From Bacteroidales bacterium (GTDB taxonomy: Bacteria; Bacteroidota; Bacteroidia; Bacteroidales; FEN-979), in NCBI GenBank assembly GCA_028706295.1, contig JAQWBQ010000010.1, positions 1 through 64,000 of the forward strand: a stretch of DNA of 64,000 nt. The letters are read 5' to 3'. Below, piece after piece: positions 29,301-38,816 of the stretch. The position numbers were made by a program, and so were the translations under genes. Below the pieces are notes generated by a model. The model saw nothing but the letters and a program-made list of their open reading frames with translations, searched no databases and was not told where the DNA came from. Positions within the stretch are counted from its first letter, which is position 1. The number at the start of each line of letters is the position of its first letter.

Positions 29301-32300
29301 TACCTGAGGATTGATCACGCAAAAATGGTTTGAGGTAACCGTGCAAACAACCGAATCCCCTTCCGAAGGGACATAGGTGAAGGTCGGACTGTTGGTTCCG
29401 GCAATGATTCCATTCACCCGCCATTGGTAAACAGGATTGGTGCCCCCGTTCACCGTAGATGCGGTAAATGTTACAGCACTTCCGGTCAACACCGGATTTT
29501 GGGATACCACGATCGACGCCCCGACCACAACGGGCTGGGTTATGTTGACCGTTTTCAAGGGGCTGGCGGCGCTGCAACCGTAACCGTTTGTCACGCTAAC
29601 CCGGATGGTTCCTGTGGTTGGCCCGGGACCTCCCCAGTAAAGATTACAGGTTGACTGTGAGCCGCCGGAAAGGATTTGTGTTCCGGCAGGACCCGAAACC
29701 GTCCAGGCATACGATGACATGCCGGGTTCCGTAAAATATATATGCCCGCCGGTATTCTGACATACCAGATCGGTTGGATCAGAAAAACTTGTGATCGACG
29801 GTGTGGGCGCCGGGTGTACTGCCACCATAAGTGGTGTCGCAACCGATGCCTGACAGCCGTTGCTGTTCAGATAATTTACCGTGATAATCGGGCTCCCTGA
29901 ATTTAACCATGTAATGGTAACTGTTCGGGTTCCCTGGCCCGAGGTAATAACTCCTTCAGAAGTCACAGTCCAGAAATAAGAGGTCATTCCCGGTTCGGTA
30001 AAATAAACATTTCCTGTCGTATTCTGACATCCTGTCGAGGCGCCGGTAATAACCGGAACAGGTAATGCGTTGACGGTCACAGTGTAAGTAGTAGCTTTTG
30101 CAGCAGTGCATCCCTCAGGGGTCGTATAATTAACTCCAACTTGTTTTATGCCCGTCGAATTCCAGGTTACTGTAACAAAATCATTTACCGGCGTACCTCC
30201 TGCTGTTATGGTGCCATCGGGCGATACTGTCCAATTGTATCCGGTTTGTCCGGCCAGCGTGGTGAAGGTATTGCCCGTAGCCCCGTTACAGGTCGATGCA
30301 GGTCCGGTAAGGACAGGGACAGGTAACGGATTCACGGTCACCGAAAAGGTCCCCGGGAGTGCGGCGAAACATCCGGCAGTGTTCTGGTACGTTACCATTA
30401 CGGACTGTGGTCCGGAGGTGTGCCACAATACGTCGATGGTACTGGAATGGTCAGAGGGAGCTGTAATGATGGTGCCTCCGTTTGAAACGGTCCACTGATA
30501 GAGGGTCATTCCCTGCTGGGTGCTGTATGTTGCCTGTGTTCCGATGCAGACTGCCGGCGGGCCGGCGATGACCGGATCAGCAGGTCGGGCATTGATGGCA
30601 AGATTGAACTGTGATGGCGTTTGGGCAGTGCATCCGTGTTGATCGGTATAGACAACATAAACCGATTGTAGTCCGGCAGTGTTCCAAAGCACGGTTACGC
30701 TGTTGGTTCCCGATCCTGCTGATATCACACCATCCGGAGTGGCGGTCCAGGTATACCCGGACATTCCCGCGGCAGTGTAAAAATCGGCTCCCGGACCTCC
30801 GGTACAACTGTACTGCGGTCCACTGATCACCGGTACCGGCGGGGCATACACTGTAATATTCTTTACCGTGGGCGTCACCGCCTGACATCCTCCGGCCGGA
30901 TTGACATAATTCACCGAAACAGTACCCGGGCCCGATTGAATCCATTTTACCGAGATCATGTTGGTTCCCTGTCCCGAGGTGATCAAACCACCGGTACTTA
31001 CGCTCCAGGTATACATCGCCATTCCGGGATCCGTCGAAAAAACAAGGGTACCATCCAGGCATATCGTATCTGCTCCGGTAATTACCGGAAGCGGTGACTG
31101 GTTGACCTGGACCGCTTTAATCCCGGGGACCAGGGTCGGACAACCCTGGGCGTTGAGATAGGCGACAGATATGTTAAAGGTACCGATCGAGGACCAGCGT
31201 ATTCCAATCGTGTTGGTGCCTGATCCGGAAACAATAGTTCCTCCTGCATCCAGATTCCAGGTATAATTTGACATTCCTGATGCGGTGGTGTAGTAGGTAG
31301 TGGTTCCCGTACAAACCGGGGTCTGACCTGAAATTAGTGGTGTGGCGGCAGGTTGTACCGTAACCGGCAGAAGGGTAGGCTGGGGAGCCGTACACCCCGC
31401 CAGATTGCTGTAATTCACCGTCACACTTTGTGTCCCGGCCGTCGTCCAGTTTACAGAAATGACACTGGTACCGCCGCCGCCGGTGATCGTTCCGCCCGTC
31501 ACACTCCAGGTATATCCTGCCATGCCGGATTCGGTAAAATAGACCACTCCGGCGCTTCCCTGGCAAATCGATACCAAACCTGTAATAGTTGGCGCCGGCG
31601 AAGCATTGACGGTAACCGGTTTAACGGTTGGTATGGTCACCGTGCATCCCAGGGCATCGTTGTAAATCACTCCCACATTCCTGTTACCGGCCGTGTTCCA
31701 CAACACCGTGATCTGGCCGGAACCCTGACCCGATACGATAGTTCCGCCTCCCAGAGGCAAGGTCCACACGTAATTGAGCATTCCGCTTTCGGTCAAATAG
31801 GTGCATGGAATCGATGTACACGCAGGATCAGGTCCGGTGATCGAAGGCACAATGGTGCTTTGTACCGAGACGGTTTTTGTTCCGGGCGTCGCAGCAACAC
31901 AATTATTCAGGTCGGTATAGCTAACCGATACGGTCTGTATCCCGGCAGTATTCCAGGTGATATTGACAGAACTGTTATTAACAGGACCTGCGATCACACC
32001 TCCGGTCACCGACCAGTTATAACCACTCATGCCCTGCTGGGTCGAATAGATATTGTTCGTGGAGTTGATACACGCCGCCCCTGCTCCGGTAATTGCAGGC
32101 ACAGGCAACGGATGGATACTTATTTTCACCGCGTTGGTGTAAACCGTTCCGCATCCATCAGATGATATTTGCTTTTGCCGGTACCAGGTTGTTACCGTCA
32201 GGGAACCGGGTTGATAGGTCATCCCGGTTGCCCCGGTAATATCTTCGAAACTGATGTTGTCAGATGAACGCTGCCAGAGATAACTGTAAAAGGATGTTCC

Positions 32301-35300
32301 GCCCGTCGGAGGAGTTGCCGTAAGCGCAACCGGCGCGGTGTTGTAGCAAACCGACTGGCTCGCGGTAGCCGCTCCGGCCAATATCTGCGGATAGACCATG
32401 TAGCTGAACAAGATGGGCTGCCCCGTACAGGTCAATCCCGTCGCCGGTGTGATGTAAGGCGTCACCGTGATGGTTGCTGTTGCCGCAATGGTACCCGTGT
32501 TGATGGCTGTGAACGACGGGATATTGCCGTTGCCGCTCCCAGCCAGCCCGATCGTCGGATTGCTGTTGGTCCATGAATAGGTCGTTCCGGTCCCGGTAAA
32601 GATTACCGCCTGTGTCATTCCGCCATGGCATACAGTCTGGTTGCCCACCGGATTGACTATCGGGGTTGGATAGACGGTAAATTCAAAGATTTTTGATGAT
32701 CCGGTACAAATCAGCCCGGGCGCAGGCGAAATTGAAGGTGTCACCGTAATTGTAGCAGTCTGTGGTGAAGTCCCGGTATTTGTCGCTGTAAAGGTCCCAA
32801 TATTACCGGTACCGCTTCCCGGAATTCCGATGCTTTGATTGCTGTTGGTCCATGTGAACAAAGTACCGGTAACATCACCGTTGAAGGGCGTCGGTGTTGT
32901 TATAGAACCATTGCAAGCCGATTGATTTTGGATATCCGATACATTCGGACTTGGATTAATAGTAAGGGTAAAAGTCATGGTCGATCCTGAACACGTAACT
33001 CCACTGAAAACTGAAACCGGCGTTACGCTTATAGTCGCCGTCAGGGTTGCACTTCCCATATTGGTTGCCGTAAAGGTTCCGATGTTTCCCGTGCCGCTTG
33101 CCGGTAAACCGATCGAAGGCTGGTTGTTGGTCCAACTGTAGGATGTTCCGGTGCCGCTGAATGTTACTGCTGCCGTCAGCGATCCGTTGCACACCATCTG
33201 GTTCTCCACTGCATTGACAACGGGCAACTGGTAAACCGTCGTGGTTAAAGTTCCCGGGGTCAAAGCATCACATCCGGAGATGTTGGTATAGTTTACCCCA
33301 ACGGTCTGTTCTCCCGGTGTATTCCACTGAACCTGGATCGTGCTGGCATGGTTCGAAGGGTTGGTCAGGATCGTTCCTCCGGAAGAGACACTCCAGCTGT
33401 AGGTCGTCATTCCTGCAATGGTGCTGTATACGACAACTGATCCTGCACACGCACCGGCCGGACCACTGATCACCGGGTTTACCGGCCGGGCATTTATGGT
33501 GATGTTATAAGAGGATGGCGTTGATGAACTACATCCGTGTAAATCGGTGTAGCCCACGAAAATTGTCTGTAATCCCGCGGCGCTCCAGCTTGCCGTTACC
33601 GTGTTCGTCCCGGTGGTTGGCGATACGGTGCCCCCTGTCGAAACACTCCATACATAATTTGTCATTCCCGGTTCTGTCGAAAATGTATTTCCGCTTCCCA
33701 GGGCACATCCAAAGTTTGGTCCGCTGATCATCGGAACCGGCAGCGAATAAACGGTTATATTCTTTACCGTGGCGCTCACTGCCTGGCATCCTCCGGCCGG
33801 ATTCGTGTAATTTACCGTAACTGCCTTGGCTCCGGCTTGTGTCCATTTCACGGTGATACTGCTGGTTCCGGCTCCCGAGGTAATGATTCCCCCTGCTCCG
33901 ACTGTCCAGACGTACAACGCCATCCCGGGTTCCGTCGTGTAAGTAACCGTTCCGTTAAGGCACACGGTATCGGCCCCCGAAATCATGGGTTGCGGAGATT
34001 GGTTTATAGTCACTCCGAAGACGCCGGGTATAAGCGTCGGACAACCCAGAGCGTTCAGATAAGTTACGGTGACCGTATGGGTTCCGGTCGACGCCCACGT
34101 GACCCCGATGGAATAGGTTCCGGCCCCCGAACTGATCGTTCCGCCCGAAGTTAAACTCCAGTTATAAAGGGTCATCCCTGGTTGCGTAGTGTAATAGGTT
34201 GTGGTCCCGGTACACGCTGTGGTGGGTCCGGCAATGGTCGGCGTTGCGGCCGACTGCACAGTAACCCGGGTAAAGGTTGCAGCAGGTGCCTGACATCCTA
34301 CCGAATTGGTATAGTTTACTGTGACGGTCTGTGTTCCGGCTATATTCCAGGTAACGGAAATCGCACTGGTGTTGCCTCCTCCTGTGATTGTTCCCCCTGT
34401 AACACTCCAGGTGTATCCGCTCATCCCCTCCTCTGTAAAATAAACAACCCCGGCACTTCCCTGACAGATCGGCGTTGTGCCCCTGATGGTCGGGGCCGGA
34501 GAGGTATTTACCGTGACCGGTATCACCGTCGGAGTAAGGGTTGTACACCCGAGTGCATCGTTATAGATCACGCTCACACTCCGGTTTCCCGGCGTGCTCC
34601 AGATTACGTTTATCCGGCTTGTTCCCTGTCCGGAAAAAATGGTACCGCCTCCCAGCGGCAAAGCCCAGGTATAATTGAGCATGCCGCTCTCGGTCGTGTA
34701 TTCCGATTGCCCCAATGTACACGCCGGATTGGGACCATCGATGGTTGGTATGATCGTATTTTGTACAGTCACCGTTTTGGTGGCAGGGGTTAGTGCATTA
34801 CATCCGTCAGGGGTGGTATAATTCAAACTCACCTGTTGTGATCCCAGCGTATTCCAGGTCACCGTGACGGTGGTGCTTGTGGATGTTCCTCCTGCCGTAA
34901 TGATTCCTCCGACAACGCCCCATTGATAATTGGTCATGCCGCCGGCCGTGCTGTAAACGTTGTTGGTAGCGTTCATGCAGGCAGCAGCCGGACCTTCGAT
35001 GCCAATGACCGGCAGCGCGCTTACCGATATCTTTGCCTGATTGGTGTATACCGATCCGCAACCACTCGAAGAAGATTGTCTGACCCGGTACCACCGGTTA
35101 GCAGTCACCGGCCCCGGCTGATACGTCATGGATGATGCGCCGGCGATCGCGGTGAATTCAGTCCCATTAGTTGATATTTCCCAATCGTACAGGTACGGCG
35201 GAACCCCGCCGCTCAACGCGGTCGTGGTCAGCAATTCCGGCTCCAACCCGTAACAAACCGTCTGGCTTGCCGTTAACGATCCGGCCTTCAGCTGCGGCGT

Positions 35301-37505
35301 TACGGTAATGGTAAATGTCATGGGGTCTCCGCTGCAAGGGATACCCCCATTCGAATAGACCGGCGTCACCGTGATTACAGCCGAAACCGTAACCGTACCG
35401 GTATTTACGGCGGCAAAAGAGGGTATGGAATCAACGCCCTCCTCTCCGATTCCGATCGAAGGTTGACTGTTTCTCCAATGATAAACCGTTCCGGTTACAG
35501 TTCCCGAAAACACGACGGCAGTTGTCGGATACCCGTGACAGACTGCCTGATTTTCTTCAGGGTCCACATCAGGCGTCGGATTAACCGTCACCGTATAGGT
35601 TCTCGTTGACCCCGGACATCCGTTGGCCACCGTAGTGATCGTCACAATGCCTTTAACCGGCGCCGTCGTGGTGTTGCTCGCGGTAAAGGGCAGGATATCG
35701 CCTGTACCGCTTCCCGCCAGCCCGATCAATGGATTGTCGTTGGACCATTCAAAGGTGGTTCCGGTAACCGGCCCGCTTACCGGTGTGACAGGTACCTCTG
35801 CATTATGACAATGTACCTGGTCGCTGATCGGAGTTACCGACGGAGAAGGTTTCACGGTTATGGTAAATGTCATTGGAGTTCCGCTGCAACTGACGCCTCC
35901 GTTCGAATAAACCGGCGTCACCGTGATTACAGCCGAAACCGTCACCGTGCCGGTATTTACGGCGGCGAAAGAGGGTATGGAATCAACACCCTCCGGGTCC
36001 AGCCCGATCGAAGGTCGACTATTTCTCCATTGATAAACCGTTCCGGTTACAGTTCCTGAAAATACGACGGCATCAGTCATAGAACCATTACAGACCACCT
36101 GACTTACTTCAGGGTCTACTTCAGGTTTCGGATTCACCGTTATCGTGAAAGTCCTCGTTGATCCCGTGCAACCGTTTGCCACCGGCTCGATTGTAACGGT
36201 GCCCATGACCGGAAGGGTGGTCGTGTTACTTGCCGTAAAAGCCGAAATATTTCCGGTTCCGCTTTCCGGCAGTCCGATCGAAGGGTAGGAATTCCACCAG
36301 TAAAAGGTAGTACCCGGCACCGGACCTGTTACGGGAATAAACGGCGCCTGGTAAGCATGACAATAGGTCCGATTGCTGATTGTATCCACAGAGGGGGATT
36401 GAATGACTTTTACATTTTTCGTCGCGGCATTTAATCCTTGACAACCACTTGAGGGGTCCGTATAGTTGACCGATACGGTAGTGTTACCGGCCTGTGTGAA
36501 CCTTACGGTTACGGTACTGGTTCCGCCTCCCGACAGGATGGTGGCTCCTGCCCCGGGAGTCCAGGTGTACAGCGATTTTCCCGGATATGTCCAGTAGGTA
36601 TAGGTACCATTCGAGCATACCGTATCGGCGCCGAAAACAACGGGAACCGGTGATTCGCTTACCAACACGGATTTCACGCCGGGAGAGAGGGCCCAGCAAT
36701 TGGTTCCCGGTTCCGTATAAGTGACCGTGATGGTATGTGTTCCGATGGCAAACCAGTTCACTAAAATGGAATTGGTGCCGGTTCCCGAAACGATGGTGCC
36801 TCCCGATGACACCGACCAGATGTAGTTGTTTTTTGAAGCCGCTGTCGCGTATGCTACGGTCGTTCCAGTACATGCGGTTCCGGGGCCCGATGTGACGGCC
36901 GGCGCCGCTGCCTGATTTACGGTGATGACCTTGGAAGCTGCCGGAGAAGCCTGACAACCCGATGCATTGGTATAGTTGGCCGTGATCGTAAAGGTGCCCG
37001 CAACCGGCCAGTCAACAGTGATCGCGTTGACTACCGGCCCTGTGGTAAACGGGGTGGAAGGTGTGATGCTCCAGGTATAACCGGTCATTCCCGGTTCCGT
37101 GAAATAAACAATGCCGGTGGTACTCTGACAGATCGGCTCCGTACCATTGATCATCGGCGAAGGTCTTGCATTCACCGTTACCGTTTTCGATGCGGTACCG
37201 ACGACGCTCCCGCCCGTGGCAACCACGCTGAGAATCACCGTTTGCGTAGTACCGCCCCAGTTTACGGTGATCACGCTGGTACCCTGCCCCGTGGCGATGG
37301 TTCCACCCGATGAGATGGTCCAGGTATAGGTGGATGTTCCGGGAGTTGCGGTATAGACCACGCCTGTTTCATTGGTGCATACGTTGTTTGGGCCTGTTAT
37401 GGAAATTTGTGCGGTTGCACTGAATCCAACCAGGATTAGAAAAGTAAAAGTCAGCACTGCACCTGAAATGAATCTGGGATTCAATCGCCGGGTATATGTT
37501 TTCAT
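26322..37505 (-). CDS. Giant T9SS-exported PKD-like repeat protein with embedded FISUMP domain (3727 aa)
   Basis: The signal peptide (MKTYTRRLNPRF then LTFTFLILVGFSATAQ) resembles that of the neighbouring giant. I count about 27 modules of the 84-residue class (C......Y.TE.GM..Y.W), seven 'NSxPSIGLxxxGxxxIPSF' modules (PKD_5-like) and two 'TYQPG....WYRQ' modules. Two Ig-like modules flank a FISUMP (Fibrobacter succinogenes major paralogous) domain at about 28.65-29.27 kb, with motifs YHTVQIGTQCWFKENLDAG and CPQGWHIPADDEW. The C-terminus has a coathanger-stack-like region (NITIGAGQSACYDAVQT) and a type A T9SS sorting domain (VYPNPNTGIFNVE). No catalytic motif was seen; a surface adhesin or matrix role is inferred. 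The last 84-residue module lacks the first Cys. Module order matches that of the adjacent giant gene, indicating paralogy. Confidence 0.92.
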   Translation of the reverse strand: MKTYTRRLNPRFISGAVLTFTFLILVGFSATAQISITGPNNVCTNETGVVYTATPGTSTYTWTISSGGTIATGQGTSVITVNWGGTTQTVILSVVATGGSVVGTASKTVTVNARPSPMINGTEPICQSTTGIVYFTEPGMTGYTWSITPSTPFTTGPVVNAITVDWPVAGTFTITANYTNASGCQASPAASKVITVNQAAAPAVTSGPGTACTGTTVAYATAASKNNYIWSVSSGGTIVSGTGTNSILVNWFAIGTHTITVTYTEPGTNCWALSPGVKSVLVSESPVPVVFGADTVCSNGTYTYWTYPGKSLYTWTPGAGATILSGGGTSTVTVRFTQAGNTTVSVNYTDPSSGCQGLNAATKNVKVIQSPSVDTISNRTYCHAYQAPFIPVTGPVPGTTFYWWNSYPSIGLPESGTGNISAFTASNTTTLPVMGTVTIEPVANGCTGSTRTFTITVNPKPEVDPEVSQVVCNGSMTDAVVFSGTVTGTVYQWRNSRPSIGLDPEGVDSIPSFAAVNTGTVTVSAVITVTPVYSNGGVSCSGTPMTFTITVKPSPSVTPISDQVHCHNAEVPVTPVSGPVTGTTFEWSNDNPLIGLAGSGTGDILPFTASNTTTAPVKGIVTITTVANGCPGSTRTYTVTVNPTPDVDPEENQAVCHGYPTTAVVFSGTVTGTVYHWRNSQPSIGIGEEGVDSIPSFAAVNTGTVTVSAVITVTPVYSNGGIPCSGDPMTFTITVTPQLKAGSLTASQTVCYGLEPELLTTTALSGGVPPYLYDWEISTNGTEFTAIAGASSMTYQPGPVTANRWYRVRQSSSSGCGSVYTNQAKISVSALPVIGIEGPAAACMNATNNVYSTAGGMTNYQWGVVGGIITAGGTSTSTTVTVTWNTLGSQQVSLNYTTPDGCNALTPATKTVTVQNTIIPTIDGPNPACTLGQSEYTTESGMLNYTWALPLGGGTIFSGQGTSRINVIWSTPGNRSVSVIYNDALGCTTLTPTVIPVTVNTSPAPTIRGTTPICQGSAGVVYFTEEGMSGYTWSVTGGTITGGGNTSAISVTWNIAGTQTVTVNYTNSVGCQAPAATFTRVTVQSAATPTIAGPTTACTGTTTYYTTQPGMTLYNWSLTSGGTISSGAGTYSIGVTWASTGTHTVTVTYLNALGCPTLIPGVFGVTINQSPQPMISGADTVCLNGTVTYTTEPGMALYVWTVGAGGIITSGAGTSSITVKWTQAGAKAVTVNYTNPAGGCQAVSATVKNITVYSLPVPMISGPNFGCALGSGNTFSTEPGMTNYVWSVSTGGTVSPTTGTNTVTASWSAAGLQTIFVGYTDLHGCSSSTPSSYNITINARPVNPVISGPAGACAGSVVVYSTIAGMTTYSWSVSSGGTILTNPSNHASTIQVQWNTPGEQTVGVNYTNISGCDALTPGTLTTTVYQLPVVNAVENQMVCNGSLTAAVTFSGTGTSYSWTNNQPSIGLPASGTGNIGTFTATNMGSATLTATISVTPVSVFSGVTCSGSTMTFTLTINPSPNVSDIQNQSACNGSITTPTPFNGDVTGTLFTWTNSNQSIGIPGSGTGNIGTFTATNTGTSPQTATITVTPSISPAPGLICTGSSKIFEFTVYPTPIVNPVGNQTVCHGGMTQAVIFTGTGTTYSWTNSNPTIGLAGSGNGNIPSFTAINTGTIAATATITVTPYITPATGLTCTGQPILFSYMVYPQILAGAATASQSVCYNTAPVALTATPPTGGTSFYSYLWQRSSDNISFEDITGATGMTYQPGSLTVTTWYRQKQISSDGCGTVYTNAVKISIHPLPVPAITGAGAACINSTNNIYSTQQGMSGYNWSVTGGVIAGPVNNSSVNITWNTAGIQTVSVSYTDLNNCVAATPGTKTVSVQSTIVPSITGPDPACTSIPCTYLTESGMLNYVWTLPLGGGTIVSGQGSGQITVLWNTAGNRNVGVIYNDALGCTVTIPTVKPVTVNASPAPTITGLVSICQGSAGVVYFTESGMAGYTWSVTGGTITGGGGTSVISVNWTTAGTQSVTVNYSNLAGCTAPQPTLLPVTVQPAATPLISGQTPVCTGTTTYYTTASGMSNYTWNLDAGGTIVSGSGTNTIGIRWSSIGTFNISVAYLNAQGCPTLVPGIKAVQVNQSPLPVITGADTICLDGTLVFSTDPGMAMYTWSVSTGGLITSGQGTNMISVKWIQSGPGTVSVNYVNPAGGCQAVTPTVKNITVYAPPVPVISGPQYSCTGGPGADFYTAAGMSGYTWTATPDGVISAGSGTNSVTVLWNTAGLQSVYVVYTDQHGCTAQTPSQFNLAINARPADPVIAGPPAVCIGTQATYSTQQGMTLYQWTVSNGGTIITAPSDHSSTIDVLWHTSGPQSVMVTYQNTAGCFAALPGTFSVTVNPLPVPVLTGPASTCNGATGNTFTTLAGQTGYNWTVSPDGTITAGGTPVNDFVTVTWNSTGIKQVGVNYTTPEGCTAAKATTYTVTVNALPVPVITGASTGCQNTTGNVYFTEPGMTSYFWTVTSEGVITSGQGTRTVTITWLNSGSPIITVNYLNSNGCQASVATPLMVAVHPAPTPSITSFSDPTDLVCQNTGGHIYFTEPGMSSYAWTVSGPAGTQILSGGSQSTCNLYWGGPGPTTGTIRVSVTNGYGCSAASPLKTVNITQPVVVGASIVVSQNPVLTGSAVTFTASTVNGGTNPVYQWRVNGIIAGTNSPTFTYVPSEGDSVVCTVTSNHFCVINPQVTSNTIIMGILYGVSCPGIPTVTYMGKTYHTVQIGTQCWFKENLDAGTRINGNQEQSQNGILEKYCYQDLESNCSVYGGLYQWNEMMQYLIIPGVQGICPQGWHIPADDEWSVLTTYLSGESVAGGKMKEVGTSHWLSPNTGAVNTSGFTCLGGGLRFADGMFGSLKEFGYNYSSTQNSSTNAWTRYLTSSLNAVGRNPNNKSLGLSVRCLKDTCSAYPPIRVTVIPSVNPVCAGTSVTFTAYPVNGGQNPVYQWKVNGVNAGSNNPVFSYVPAVNDVVTCVLTSSLPSPCLSGNPATSGPVAMVVYPLPVPLLTGPVNVCPGVGGMIYNTDPGMTGYTWTVSAGGTITSGQHTGSINVTWNNAGVQTVTVSYIDQHGCVPATPSVKTVYVNQPVVPTISGPWQVCLNQTVAYSTETGMSLYNWSVGSGGIITSGIGTAVILVRWTQSGFRTVTVNYANPQTGCQALTPVVFPVTVNPLPAPVITGPSTVCEGSTGVVYFTDPGMSNYAWVVSPGGIITAGNGTRSITVSWITPGTQTLTVNYTNTLGCQTSSQTVKNVWVSPYPVPSIQGPSQPCTAGVFNYTTETGMSQYNWSVSPGGTILSGEHSYSVFVQWNTTGPQSMEVNYIDAQGCSNPVPTIKPISVLSPPVPSITGNSLPCASSVEVYVTEPGMTNYQWTVLPGGVITGGQGTYAVTVVWQTPGFSGMTVNYTTPGGCRAEFPTAKTITVLPTPVPVISGLSETTVGTTTTYTTDAGMIGYQWSVSAGGTIVGGAGTYSIQVSWNTTGNQTVNLDVINASGCHSVSPTVFPVKVLPPSLVMVQNITIGAGQSACYDAVQTIVVAGSGTHFIVQSGGSATFIAGQNILMLPGTSVQPGGYLHGYITTNGMYCGMNMPSIVTVPTSIETPVTEIPVSGFKVYPNPNTGIFNVECPGERVNIDSRIDIYSMKGERIFTGELREGGTHKVSIEGRPTGIYILRIISGDQVQTFRIVKQ
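35300..36402 (-). repeat. Tandem duplication of a two-module block, about 552 bp
   Basis: Inside the 3727-residue gene the module pair beginning SPSVDTISN is followed by a copy beginning SPSVTPISD. The DNA between about 35365-35530 and 35917-36080 is nearly identical over long stretches (both include GTGATTACAGCCGAAACCGT), with an offset of 552 bp. The DNA similarity is clearly higher than between most modules, so this is a comparatively recent duplication. Confidence 0.85.
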
Positions 37506-37834
37506 ATAGAAGATTTTTCGACAGTCAAAAAGATTGATATTCTGTATTTTATATAATAATTACCAATACAATTATAGTAATAAAAATGTTATACGAAATC
37601 TTTCTCATGAAGTTACCTGAATGCAAAAAAATTTCCGAACGAAGGGATCGGTTCCGGACACGCAAATCCCTTTTCTCCTCAAAGATAGCTAAAAAATAAC
37701 CGACCGGCATAGGTTGGGAAATACATATTCGCGGGAGTACCATACATTACCCCGGAATCGAAGGGTTGCAGATTATCCTGTAGAGTCAACCGACGATGGG
37801 TTCGTCAGGCGGAAGTTGCCGGGTGTTCAGTTTA
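37506..37834. other. Noncoding spacer upstream of the giant gene
   Basis: 329 bp between the M48 protease stop and the start of the 3727-residue gene. The half next to the giant gene (37520-37600) is AT-rich, consistent with a promoter, but no exact consensus box was identified. The 64-codon ORF at 37549-37743 has no recognisable features and is not called. Confidence 0.5.
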
Positions 37835-38647
37835 TCAGGGCAGGGAACTCTTAAACTCGAGATATTCATCAACAAACAATTGCCCGTGGACGCCGCCCAG
37901 CGACTGGAAGGTTTCGTTGATCTTGGCCAGCCGGTCGGATGGTGATGGATGGGTACTTAAAAAAACCGGCACGTTGGATTGACTTTCAAGTTTGGTAAAG
38001 AAATCACCGAGTGAAGCGGCATCATATTTTGTGGGATAGAGATATTTCACGGCATAAGCGTCGGCCTCGTACTCATTGGAGCGGCTGTAGGCCAGATTTC
38101 CCAAACCCTGCGCCCAATCGGCTAAGATATTTGCGAGTTGTGACGGATTGCTTCCCAGGATCAGGTTCAGCAGAAATGTCTCTCCGTAAATCAGGGTCAG
38201 TTGTTCCGATGTATGCCGTTGATCGGCGTGGGCCATCTCGTGCGCAATGACCCCGGCAAACTGGGCTGAATTGTCAAGCAGCTTGATCAGGCCGGTATAA
38301 ACATAAATATTTCCTCCGGGAACACAGAAGGCGTTGACCACATTGTCGTCTTTAATAATCCTGAATCTCCATCCGAACCGGGTGGCATATTTTACCTTAC
38401 CCGAAGCCAGGATGGTATTGCGAACAGCATACAGGTAGTTGTAAGCAGCCGCATGGGTGGCTGAATCGAGCACCGGATATTCACCCGGCGTGCCCATGAT
38501 CTGGGCATCCATCTCAGCGCCCAGCGCGATGTCATCGCTGACCGAAAAGATGGTGATCGGAATGGATTCATCTCCTTTGGAACAGGAAGCCATCAGTGCA
38601 ATTCCAAGGATGAATACAACTTTACGGAGGCTGAATATTCTTTTCAT
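37835..38647 (-). CDS. M48 family zinc metalloprotease, lipoprotein
   Basis: 270 residues. The N-terminus has a lipobox (IALMASC, lipidated Cys22), so the enzyme is probably anchored in the periplasm. The HExxH zinc motif is HEMAH at 136-140, and the third ligand lies in the downstream SNEYEADAYAV segment (Glu192 or Glu194), the usual M48 pattern. The stretch CVPGGNIYVYTGLI before it is also typical of M48 (BepA/YfgC/LoiP-like) proteases, which act in envelope protein quality control. No TPR domain is present, so it is closer to the short LoiP/YcaL type. It follows the unknown lipoprotein on the same strand after a gap of about 170 bp. Confidence 0.9.
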   Translation of the reverse strand: MKRIFSLRKVVFILGIALMASCSKGDESIPITIFSVSDDIALGAEMDAQIMGTPGEYPVLDSATHAAAYNYLYAVRNTILASGKVKYATRFGWRFRIIKDDNVVNAFCVPGGNIYVYTGLIKLLDNSAQFAGVIAHEMAHADQRHTSEQLTLIYGETFLLNLILGSNPSQLANILADWAQGLGNLAYSRSNEYEADAYAVKYLYPTKYDAASLGDFFTKLESQSNVPVFLSTHPSPSDRLAKINETFQSLGGVHGQLFVDEYLEFKSSLP

Positions 38648-38816
38648 GGGGAAGTTTTATTGGTTAAGAGACGGTTTAAAATTTACGATTTAAAATCTAA
38701 GACTCTCTTTACCGGTATTATCAAAAGTTTCCTATATTCTATGTCTTCCAGGAAAAAGGAAACGGGGTACTGCCGCAACTGCGACTCATACCCCGTATTC
38801 CCTGTAAGCTGAAATC

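Noticed and set aside
31353-32165. 270-codon plus-strand ORF inside the giant gene
   Set aside because: Shadow of the repetitive minus-strand frame; Arg/His/Gly-rich translation typical of antisense frames in this region.
16195-37505. Frameshift or assembly-fusion origin of the giant ORFs
   Set aside because: Both frames are uninterrupted from signal peptide to T9SS tail with regular modules, so they read as true genes, although repeat collapse in assembly cannot be excluded.
37549-37743. 64-codon minus-strand ORF upstream of the giant gene
   Set aside because: No homology pattern, and the hydrophobic end is coded by AT-rich probable promoter DNA; more likely noncoding.
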